From Plutella xylostella (lineage: Eukaryota > Arthropoda > Insecta > Lepidoptera > Plutellidae), in contig NC_064002.1 in assembly GCF_932276165.1 (NCBI RefSeq), forward strand, positions 7,936,001 through 8,000,000: 64,000 nt of DNA, given 5' to 3'. The first letter of the stretch is position 1. Each line of letters starts with the position of its first letter. Below are positions 48,601 to 60,600 of this stretch, piece after piece. Under the pieces are notes generated by a model that saw only the letters and a program-made list of their open reading frames with translations, had not been told where the DNA came from and ran no database searches. The translations under genes and the position numbers were made by a program.

Positions 48601-51600
48601 CTACATGTGCAGCATGGTATATCTAAGCCTGAAACTGAAATCAGAATTTGAAAATTCGCGAAAAAAAATTTCATTTTCCATAGAAACTTAGTTGGTCACG
48701 TGACTTTTTACTTTTTTTAAAATATATATTTTTATCGCGAATTTCCCAATTCTGATTTCCGTTTCGGGCTTAGATATACTATGCTGCACATGCACGTTTC
48801 GGCTAAGTATACCAATTTTGCAACACCCTGTATAGTCTATGCGGAGCATATGAGGAAGGGTATTTTGTCATTGTTTTTGTATTTTCTCCGTATTTGTTGT
48901 TCTTTCTTTGTTTGTTTGTTACATAACTCGCAGTAACAGTGCATACCCTCTTGACGCTCTTCTGGAAGAGCGAGGTGAAGTGTCCCTGGCGGAGCGTGTG
49001 CACGAGCTCGCGCGCCGCGTGGTGCGGGGACACCAGCTCCACGCAGTTGATGAAGTGGTACAGCTTCTACATTACATACTAAGCACATGCTGAGCTGGTG
49101 CCTTTTGACGCTCTAGACAGCGACCTCTCTTTGTTTTTTATTTTTTTAGTGTGTAATTTTCTGGAAGCTGTCTCACGCTCTACAGGGTGTTGCAAAAAGG
49201 GTATACTAAGCCGAAACCTACATGTGCAGCATGGTATATCTAAGCCTGAAACTGAAATCAGAATTTGAAAATTTGCGAAAAAAAAATTTCATTTTCCATA
49301 GAAACTTAGTTGGTCACGTGACTTTTTACTTTTTTTAAAATATATATTTTTATCGTGAATTTCCCAATTCTGATTTCAGTTTCGGGCTTAGATATACTAT
49401 GCTGCACATGCACGTTTCGGCTAAGTATACCAATTTTGCAACACCCTGTATAGTCTATGCGGAGCATATGAGGAAGGGTATTTTGTCATTGTTTTTGTAT
49501 TTTCTCCGTATTTGTTGTTCTTTCTTTGTTTGTTTGTTACATAACTCGCAGTAACAGTGCATACCCTCTTGACGCTCTTCTGGAAGAGCGAGGTGAAGTG
49601 TCCCTGGCGGAGCGTGTGCACGAGCTCGCGCGCCGCGTGGTGCGGGGACACCAGCTCCACGCAGTTGATGAAGCGGTACAGCTTCTTCATAACATACTAA
49701 GCACATGCTGAGCTGGTGCCTTTTGACGCTCTAGACAGCGACCTCTCTTTGTTTTTAAATTTTGTGGAAGCTGTCTCACGCTCTATAGTCTATGCGGAGC
49801 ATATTATGAGGAAGGGTATTTTGTCATTGTTTTTGTATTTTTTGTAAGCTGTCTCACGCTCTATGGTCTATGCGGAGCATATGAGGAAGGGTATTTTGTC
49901 ATTGTTTTTGTATTTTCTCTGTATGTTGTTCTTTCTTTGTTTGTTTGTTACATAACTCGCAGTAACAGTGCATACCCTCTTGACGCTCTTCTGGAAGAGC
50001 GAGGTGAAGTGTCCCTGGCGGAGCGTGTGCACGAGCTCGCGCGCCGCGTGGTGCGGGGACACCAGCTCCACGCAGTTGATGAAGCGGTACAGCTTCTGTA
50101 ATGGATATATGAATGTATAATTATATACAGGGTGTAGCAAAATTTATAATGGGAGCTATTCTGAAGGCAGACATTCAAATTTTAACGCAGTCAAACTATT
50201 AATTTTGCTAGCAAAAAATTACATTTACGGGAACACTCACAGAGTTGAATTTTAATTAATGAAATTAATGTTTTGATAGCTCTAAAATTAGAATTTCTGC
50301 CTTCAGAATCGACATCATTGTCAGCAAAAAAATTTAAATTCACAAAAATATATACCTATTTTAAGTGGTTTAAAAGTTGTTTAGAACGATCCCCTCATAA
50401 AAAGATTATTTCCTTTCAAAAGGGTCAACAATTTAAAAGAAACCCACATTGAATTCGTGCAAAGAAACGCAGAATTCACATGCAAAGATTCGCAAATGCT
50501 TTCTCCAAGAGCTCCGTCTAAGAGCGCCGAATAATTGCGAGGAATGGTCGGTTCATTATGCCAAGAAGTGCTCGGGATGCGTTGAATGGCGCGCGACGGC
50601 TGTGCGGCTTTTGTGGCAGATCTACACAAGTGTTACACTTCGTATTGTATCTTGTCTGCACTTTGTTACAGTAAGGAAAACTGTACAGTTTGATCATGCA
50701 AAATAGATCGGCGTAAAGTAGGAAGATGTGAACTAAGTAAAAGTTAGCGGAAATTTACACTATATTTTGAACTTGTGACAGCACTTAAAGCTTTTAAAAA
50801 TACATAATTAAGATTGATGTCAGGTCAGTCATAAGCTTTGGTTAGGTAACACGGTATTAATGGGCCTCTTTAAAAATCATACCTATGTTTTGCAAAAGTT
50901 TTACAAGCAATACCTATAATATTATATATATGGGATTAACGAAACCACGTAAGACGATTATCACATAAAACGAATTAACAAAAGTAGGTTACCTGACTAA
51001 AAAACATGATGTTTCGGCTCCTCCAAATAGTTCCTTTCGGTTGGTGTCTTAAAACGGGCAGAGTATACTTGTAGAACAGGTGTTCCAGTATTAGTATGAG
51101 GCACCCGACTATCATACCAACGCCCAGTAGTATAAACACCCCTGCTACAGCCGCGACACCTGAAAAAAAACAAAAGGAATTCATTATATATAATGTTTTT
51201 TTTTTATGCAGCCTGTGTCGTTTCCCACTGCTGGGCAAAGGCCTCCTTATAAATTGACCACCGTTCCCGATCATGTGCTTCCTTCGGCCATTGAGGCAAA
51301 AACCTGTCGAGGTCGTCCCGCCATCTCCGCCTGGGTCTTCCGCGTCGCCGACGTCCATCACTGGGCACCCACTCGGTGACAATTCTGGCCCACCGGTCCG
51401 GGTGCATGCGACAGACGTGGCCTGCCCAGGCCCACTTCAGCTTCGCAGTCTGTGCGCCCACATCAGTGATACGAGTCGAGGAGCGTAGCGTGCTGTTCCG
51501 GATTCGGTCTATCCTTCGTACACCAAGTATAGTACTCTCCATCGCTCTTTGGCAAACCTTGAGTTTGGACTTCTGATGTTCGGTCAGAGACCAAGTCTGT

Positions 51601-54600
51601 GCGCCGTAGGTTAGGACAGGCAGTATACACATGTCGATGAGGCGGCGTTTGAGTGTGAGAGGGAGAGTGCCCTTCATTAGATCTTTCATGGACCAGAAGC
51701 TCTTCCAGGCGTTGTTAATGCGTCTTTCGACTTCTTTGTCTTGCCTGTTCTCGAAGGATGCTATCTGGCCCAAGTAGATATACTCATCGACATATCCTAT
51801 TTCCTGCCCGTCTACCACGACCCTACTTTTGGCGCTATTGGTCATGACTTGAGTCTTAGAGTTTTAGTCCTATTCATCTTCAGTCCCACCTCAAGGCTCG
51901 CCGTGCTAAGGTCTTGAAGCATTTGTGTCAATTCTGATGCGGACGAAGCAAACAAGACTATATCGTCGGCGAAGCGTAGGTTTGTTAGCATTCTGCCACC
52001 AACGTCTATACCCTTCCGCTCCCACGAGACCGCTAGCTTTTTGAAGACTTCTTCCAGTGTGGCAGTAAACAGCTTCGGAGACAGCGGGTCGCCCTGCTTC
52101 ACACCCTTCTCTATATTGAATAGTGGACCTGGATTCTGAAGTTTGATATCTGCAGTGCTATTGTTATAAATCTTTTTCAGTATTTGTATGTAGGTAGGGT
52201 CCACGTCTTGGTTTTGCAATGCTGTGAATATATATAATGTATTAAAATAAAAATTATTGCAGTGACGTGCACTTTTTTTATAAGGTAGCTGACTTGGCTT
52301 TTTCTTCATAAGCGACGCCTTATTGAAGCTTACCTACGCCCAGGGTGGGCCCATTTGTGTAAAACAATTATACCTAAATCAAATACCTAACATAGCATAA
52401 AAAATAAAATAAAACACAGACGTTGGACACTCCCCTTGCAGACTTTATACAACAAAATCCCCAATTAGGTAAGTACTTGGCGGTAGGTATTTTATTTATA
52501 TGTAAGTATCTATCGATGTGTAGATTCATTAGATTCATACATAATATACAATATATCAGATGCCCGATCCCTATTATACAGGGTCAGCCTAACTTGGGTT
52601 CGGATGGTCGTGTGTGAGATGTTCAGACACTTATAATTACTATGTTTAAAAGTATAATAATAAAACGCAGTAGGTATTATTATCATACCACATCTATATC
52701 ATCATAATACCACAAATGTATCAAGCATATTAAATGGCGCGGCGACAGATCTCGTCGCTGCAACTCAAATTTACGTGTTGATTGAGTGAATGAGTGAATA
52801 CACACAATATTATGTATGTACACAACACAGTGAATAACATTGTTTCAGCACTCAGATGAGCACTTGCGGTTCTGAACTTCATCACACCCTGTACGTGTGA
52901 ATGTCGAACAATATTGAGCAAAAGGTTTATTATTTATTTTAAAACATAGAAGTACAGTAAACATACAGTATTTAGGTAGACAGATTTTCAATAGATACCT
53001 ATAATACATCATAATTATGTACAATGTAAAAGTATCCCTTCGCTATCTAGCGGGCTTCTTTGGTGACCATGATCAATGACTTTAATTAGCCCTAGGGTGA
53101 CAATGAATTGCGTCTATTATAGCGGGTTAAAGGGCGAGGAGGCGGCCTGGTAAACGATTGCTATCTAAGTTGAGTGCCTCACTTAGAATAAGCGATTACC
53201 GGCCTGACCGAGCGCGAATAACCATTAAACATGGAGTTTTACGGCATCACAATGTTCACTGGACAAAAAATTATGTATAGGTACCTACAACTACATGATT
53301 TGGCAATGGCAAAAAAGTCAAATCATTAGGGTGCCCGCACACGACCGATAATCGGTCACCGACTTTTTGTAGTGGTATGTATACATACTACAAAAAAATT
53401 ACAGAAATAGTTGGTTATGTAAACCAGCAAACATAAATCGGTCACATTATCTATCTTACAGAAGACCCTTACTCAAAATTAACATACCATCTGAAAAGAA
53501 TTTGTCTCGGTCAGGACTCGAAGCCGGTAGCAATTATATCTACTAATAGACAACTCCTAGTCGCCAGGTTGTCTAAGACCTAGAGTTACGATCCGTGGGA
53601 CGAATTGGGGCTCCAATAGAGTTTACTGATACGCTTTGTGCGAAAACTTTTGCCATTTCAAAACACAAACAGCTGAAGTTTCAAGAGCGATACGAGTTGG
53701 GACTGCGAAGTTTATACAGATACAGTACGAACAAAATATTCCATGTACACTGACTGATATTAATGGATACTGAATAGGTCTGTGGAACTTAACGCTTTAC
53801 AGCATCCAATAAAATTATTGTAATATATCACGGTCAGACTATGTTATGAAGTTACTTGGATAGACACTGTAAGGACATTCAATTCTGTGGCTAGCTTTAA
53901 GTTACTTCCTTATACATAAATCAGAATAATCATTGCCGAGTGAATTCATAAACCTGATTATAAAGCTACTATTATAAAACACAAGAACATAAGACATTAG
54001 TATTTTTGTAATAGGAACATAATAATTCAGGAAGGTCCTGTTTTAGCAAATATAATTAAAACTCGTTTACAATTTAAACAAGTGAGCGTAACCTCGTAGC
54101 GCGGTGCGGTCTGTACGGAACATTTATTTCACGTGAATTTCCCGGGAAAATATTAGTGGCTAGCAGCCCCGGCCGCAATTAGTGAAACTGGAAGCTTTGT
54201 TTTTATTGTTGCATTCTTCTTCTTTCGTAAAGAAAAAATAAAATTTGTTTAAGTAGGCACGGACACCTTTGTTTTTTTACGACCAGTCACAAGTCCTTGT
54301 CCAGTCGATTCTACTCCGTACAAAACGACAATATTACACGTTTAAATATTTGTTAATAGTATTAACTTATTATAAATTGAAAGAACTTACTTAAATTGAA
54401 AGATAAATTAAAATATTTTTGCCTTTCAGAGGAGTTAAAATTCATCAGCTATTATGTAAGGAATGATGTAAACTTTCACATACGATCCACAAACAACGAT
54501 GTAAGTATTTCATTACTTTATCACTACGGCGAGCAGCAGCAATTTTCCCGAGCGCGAACGCGAGAGTTTTAATCGGATAAACTTAAAGAGGACATATTTG

Positions 54601-57600
54601 CACATCAGTCATTTTTACCAAGACTCGTAAATCCCATGTTTAATCTTTTCGGTCGGTAGTGCTGGCTCGAACCGGGATGCGGGGGTGAGGAGCGGGGAAG
54701 GGGAACGGGGGGCGGAGGGGTGGATTAACGCCGGGGAGGCGATAAATTCTAATGAAATTTCCGCCACAGACGACTCTGTGTAACGAACTACCTATAACAA
54801 ATACACATTAAAATAACTGAGCTAAGATATAGCCGTCCTAAATATGTTAGCGTGCCGTGTGCCCTGTTACATTATGAAAAGGTAAAATTTAATATGAAAG
54901 TGAAATTTGTGATACTATGTAGTTAAGTAGTACCTATGATAATAATGTCTTATAAAAATAAGAAAGCAGTCCGAGTTTAAAAGAGTAGATCAGCTAAGTA
55001 TAAAACGGATAAATTTATCAAGTAATACATACTATCTACCACTATCCCTATGTGTACAAAAGTAGAAAAAAGTTATGATTTATCTCAAATCAGCGTCAGG
55101 AAACAGTAAAATGTGGTTCTCTGGGTAATACTAAAAGAAACTGCAACAAACAGAAAAGTAGGTACAAAAGAATTCCTGTAGGAAACAAAGAAAGGCAGTT
55201 TGTGAAGAGTTCTCAAGGAGGTTACTCTACATGACAAAACATGAAGTTTCGTGACGCTGCTGCGCAAGCCACGGATCTATTTCGTATTGGGTGTTATTAA
55301 TAGCGAGCGGATTTAATCACGTATGCCCCGCACGCGTGACAAACACAAGTATTCTTTTCATACAAGTATTTATTGTAATGCGTGGAATATGCACGCGGGA
55401 CACAGTAAAATGGCACGCAATCCACGTGCGTGCGTGATCAAATTAAAAACACGCTCAAATTGTGCCGATAGCACGATAGCTCTCGTTCGTCAGTGTATCG
55501 TCAGTATAGAATAACCCTCCTAACCCTCCAGTCCTCACCTAGTGGCCGCGGCTGGATTCCGTAATCCGGGCTCAGCTTGAAGCACGGCAGCCCCCCGTAC
55601 CACTTCTCGGTCAGGATGTCCATGTAGCCGTTCGACGAGTACTTCGCTATCACGGCCGATATGCTGTCCTGTAAACAAGACAAGTGAAAACCTTAAATAC
55701 TATTCAGTAATGTTAACATACTTTACCTATATACTTTTCAATTACAAAATTCGCTGGCTATACAATAAAACGAGGTAATGCTGCCAGTATTATGGGTAGT
55801 TTTGAGCCAGGAACGACCCGGAGCTGATTATTTGATTGATGAAGTAATTAATTATTGTATTGCTACAATTAAATAAAATCTTCTAAATCTCCGAAAGTTA
55901 AACAATGTGACAGTTACAAAGTTTTTTTTATTGAGGTAGTTTTCGCTTTCAAACAAAAACAGCCATCACAAAATAATATTAGCGTCAGTCAATTTAATTT
56001 AAAGCTACTTAGCACAGAAAAAGTCAAAATTATATCTCGACTCGACGTCATTTTTATAGCAAAAACAATGTATTGTGTATTATCATATCATTGATCGAAC
56101 CAGTCCTTTGTGTTAACTCTGTCACGATCGGAAACACAAAAACTGTAACCGAGTGATATTTTATTTATGTCATGTCATTCTTTTTGACGACGCATCTACC
56201 CTCGGCATGACCTGGCATGATATCGAGGGCTGGATTGCGCCGAAGATCGGACGAAATGGAAGCCTGCTAATAAGTAAGTAGCTATTTACTGCATGTGTAT
56301 TGAATAGTGCTGAACGTCTATTCTGTTTGATGTGTACATATATTTTTTTACACACATTGTCGGCGGTAGGTGAGCCTAAAGTTTTGGGTGCCGCCAATTG
56401 TCCCGCAGATTATCAGTTATTTGTCACATAATATAAGTAATTTTGGTTGTCGAATGTATTGAAAAATCGATATTTTTTTACTGATAATAAACTTACCTAC
56501 TAACCTACATATCAATTACTAAACATTTATCTCAGCTTGACGAGAGCAATCATGGATAAATAAAAGGTTGTATATTGGCTGCCTTTAGTCTTACTTTATC
56601 CGAGATCCTGATCTATAATATAGTTAATTGAGTTAGGAAGCAGTTCTAAACTATGGACCGAGAAAATAAATACTTTTAACTTTAAAAGAGTTGCTGAATG
56701 TTAGACGTTGATTTGTTAGTGGCTTAAGTAAGAACTTTAAGAATAATTACACTTTGTAAACAGTGATCTTTGAACTGGCATTACTTGAGATAGAATTAGC
56801 CATACGTTAACCAATAACTTATAAAATATTATTATAAGTAACGGTTGTTATTTATTTGAATTGTACCTCTAAAGTATTTCATTGTTTACTAAATACAATA
56901 CAGTTTTTATTGCTTTTAAAATAAAAATAAATTCATTCATAAAAAAACTGTTATCAGTATTAAAAGATATTTCTCTTTCATATGACATCGCCACGCCACG
57001 ACACACCCTGTATAAACCTACAGATACAACTCGGCGGCTTTGTGTTAAACCACAGAGGCTCCAATGTAAGATGTCAAGATAAAATGACATATAATCGCTA
57101 AGAGAAGGCGACACGGCGCCAGCTATCGATCATGCCATTAGACGCTTCACACGCGCCATCCATCAATCGTTTTTCTTCCCAAGTATTCCGGGAATAACCC
57201 GATTCCTGATACCACACAATCTCTTAGATTCTTACATGGGTAGATTGGGGAGTGAAATTATAATTATTGAATGATATCAAATTTATTGATACGAAGACAT
57301 GTTTTACAAATTTAGAATTTTCAAAATTATTTAAATATCATGTGATAGCGATAATATAATAGGGGTAGCCAAATGAACAAGTATGCTTCTACACTGGGTT
57401 AACATTTGTGTTTTCACTTCAGGCTGGCATCTTAATCAGTAACTATGTGTGTGGCTATAAAAATATGTGCTTTACGAGGTAATCTACGTCAAAATCCTGA
57501 ACAATGGCTGCTCGTCTTTCAAAACCAGTAAAAATATATTTAAAAAACTAACCTTCAAGGGGAATCCTTTAGTCATGCCAATAGCGTAAGTGTCTTCAGC

Positions 57601-60600
57601 CAGTGCGTGGTCTCCAACCCTTTGCAGCTTGCATCCGTGATCGGTAGCTCTGTAATAGTCCAGAACCGGCGAGTCAGCAATGAGCAGGTCCAAAGTTCCA
57701 TTCCTGCAAAAAATACGGGCACTTTAGACGAACCTCCCACTGGTGGGGACCGGAGCTTGAGAGACTGAGACGTAAGATTAGGAAGCTGTTTAATAGGGCC
57801 AAAAACACTAGACACTATGCTGACTGGGAGCTATATAAAGAAGCTCAAAAACATTACAAAAAACGAATAAGAATCCGCCAAGGAGACTCATGGCGTCGAT
57901 TCTGCGAAAACATTGAATCCAACAACGAAGCAGCTAGAGTCCGAAAAATCTTAGACTGCGGTCAAAATAAAAACCTTGGCTGCCTAAAACAAGCCGATAA
58001 AACCTATACTAACAACGATAAAGAAACGTGCCAGGCACTCCTTGAAACGCATTTCCCAGACTGCCGCCTCGTTGATGATCTGACCTGGGATAATAGCGAG
58101 CACTCGAACCCGTCAATATCTGATTGGATAACCGCCCAAGAATTAGTAACCGTTGAAAAAATTGAATGGGCCATAAACAGCTTTCTACCTTTCAAATCAG
58201 CTGGTTTGGATGGTATATTCCCCGCGCTCCTAGTGTGGGGACAACAGGTTATCGTGCAAAGCTTAGCGAATATTTTTAAGGCTTGCTTAGCACATAACTA
58301 CATTCCTAAACAGTGGAGAGAGGTGAAAGCAACCTTTATTCCTAAATCAGGAAAAAGTGACTACACGGATCCAAAGTCCTACAGACCTATTAGTTTAACG
58401 TCGTTTCTACTAAAGATCCTAGAAAGACTTTGTGACAGACACATACGAGATAATAATCTCAAACGAAAACCATTACATAACAGCCAACATGCCTATACCG
58501 CTGGCAAATCGACCGAAACAGCACTCCATAGCGTAGTGAACAAAATCGAGTGTGCGCTAACAAACAAAGAATCAACACTAGGTGCCTTTATAGACATAGA
58601 AGGGGCCTTTGATAAAACAAACTTCGATAGTATCAACGTTGCCTTAACCAAATATAATGTTAATCCTACTCTACGGGGTTGGATAAATAATATGTTAAAG
58701 TTAAGAGCAGTACAACTCAACCTAAACGGGACAACCAGATGCATTGTAGCTAAAGGCTGCCCTCAAGGCGGGGTCCTTTCACCTCTACTGTGGAATCTGG
58801 TAGTTGACGACCTCCTTAGACGACTCAACAGCAGCGGCTTCTATACAGTCGGCTATGCAGATGACCTCACCATCCTCATTAGTGGGAAATTCGAGAACCT
58901 TCATTGTAGCGTTATGCACGCCGCAATGAAGATTGTCGAGCAATGGTGCATGGAGTATCGACTAAAAGTCAATCCCAGTAAAACAGAATTAGTCCTATTT
59001 ACTAACAAGAGAAAACTCAATAACATGAGCTTGCCTACATTATTTGGTACTCAACTAACACTTTCAACCGAAGTGAAATATCTTGGCATAACGCTAGATA
59101 ACAAGTTGAACTGGAATAAACATCTCGATAACAAAATAAAACAGGCCACGATCGCTTTTTGGCAGTGTAAGCGAATGTTAGGAAAAACCTGGGGCCTTAA
59201 ACCAAAATTAACATTATGGCTGTACAAAGCTGTCATACGACCTACCATAACTTACGGTTCTGTAGTCTGGTGGCCCATTACAGAACTTAGCTCAGTAAAA
59301 AACAAGCTGCAAAAGCTACAAAGGCTTGCATGTGTAGCCATCACAGGATGCATGAAATCAACACCCACGGCCGCACTCGAGGTACTTCTCGACCTTCCAC
59401 CATTACATCTCGTGGTGAAACAGGAAGCAGCGGCCGCCGCTTTTAGACTAAGAGTAGCTGGCCTGTGGGCAAATAACTCAACAGCGTCACACACATCCAT
59501 TATGTTGGAAGCCATAAAACATCAACCAATGATGGCAGCGATTGGTGATCGAATACCGCTTATCCATATATTTAATAGGCACTACAACATTCAATTGCAT
59601 GAAGAATCAAGAGATCAGTCCAGTATATATGAACTGAGAATATACACTGATGGATCCAAAAAAACGTCAGGTACGGGTGCTGGTGTCCACTCGGATGACC
59701 TAAACATCCATTTTTCACTGGCACTAGGCAAATACAACACAATCTTTCAGGCTGAATGTGTTGCTATTACACGGGCCGCTAACGCAGTCAAATCTAGAAA
59801 GGTTACGAATCAACGTATTCGTATCCTATCTGATAGTGCTGCAGTTCTGCTAGCTTTGTCTAGCAAAACTATAACTTCGGGGCTAGTACTAGAGTGTCAC
59901 TCAGCTCTAGAATCGCTTGCCTCACAAAACAATACCATAACCCTCCAGTGGATAAAAGGGCACAGCGGGTCGCTGGGGAACGACGCTGCTGATGAACTTG
60001 CACGAAAGGGATCTGACACTGCACCAATAGGCCCAGAGCCGATAGTACCGATCCCTTTCAACCAAATTCGCTCTTGGTTGCGTTCCCGAACGACAGAATG
60101 CCACACCAATCTCTGGAGTAACAGTGCCGAGTGCAAACAAACAAAAGCTTTTGTACCACTAATTAATACTAAACTAACACGCAAATTATTATGCTTGTAC
60201 AGAGCAAACTTACGTGTCGTGATAAGTACCATAACAGGCCACTGCCGGTTAAATAAACACCTATATCGCATGAAAATCTCCACCACTCCTCTTTGCAGAA
60301 GTTGCATGGAGGAAGATGAAACAGCTTCCCATATCTTGTTACATTGCAAAGGCGTGGAGACACTACGATCAAAAATCCTCGGATCTCCGGGGTCCCTCCG
60401 GGAAGTCATGAGCAACCTAGGTCGTCTACTGGCTTTCTGGCGTGAGCTTGGGTGGCTTAATAGCTAGTCACCCCATAGGTATTTCACGCATAATGGCCCA
60501 CCTTGGAGGCTAAATACGGAAAATCAGCTCGCCATGATAGATAGATAGACGGGCACTTTAGAACCTATGTGTAATGTTATAAATGTTAACAAGAGAATTA

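Larger units (their letters stand above)
46387..50095 (-). repeat. Tandem array of ten copies of one Nmdar2 exon
   Basis: A unit of about 323-340 bp, containing a 120-base exon and about 200 bases of intron, is repeated. Copy-to-copy steps measured at the exon low ends are 303, 327, 327, 340, 323, 323, 617, 618 and 411 bases. The two 617-618 steps contain an inserted 265-bp element. Intron parts share TTTGTTTGTTTGTTACATAA and GCGGAGCATATGAGGAAGGG. The exon codes for KLYRFINCVELVSPHHAARE and then LVHTLRQGHFTSLFQKSVKR. Copies are nearly identical in exon and intron alike, which points to recent unequal crossing-over or similar amplification. Confidence 0.95.

Noticed and set aside
46651..49711. 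Repeated plus-strand 61-codon open frames with the same peptide (MFVCYITRSNSAYPLDALLE...)
   Set aside because: They are antisense shadows of the tandem Nmdar2 exon, whose minus-strand frame matches the receptor tail and has correct splice sites.
59897..60415. Minus-strand 172-codon frame
   Set aside because: Shadow of the RNase H and C-terminal part of the LINE on the plus strand.
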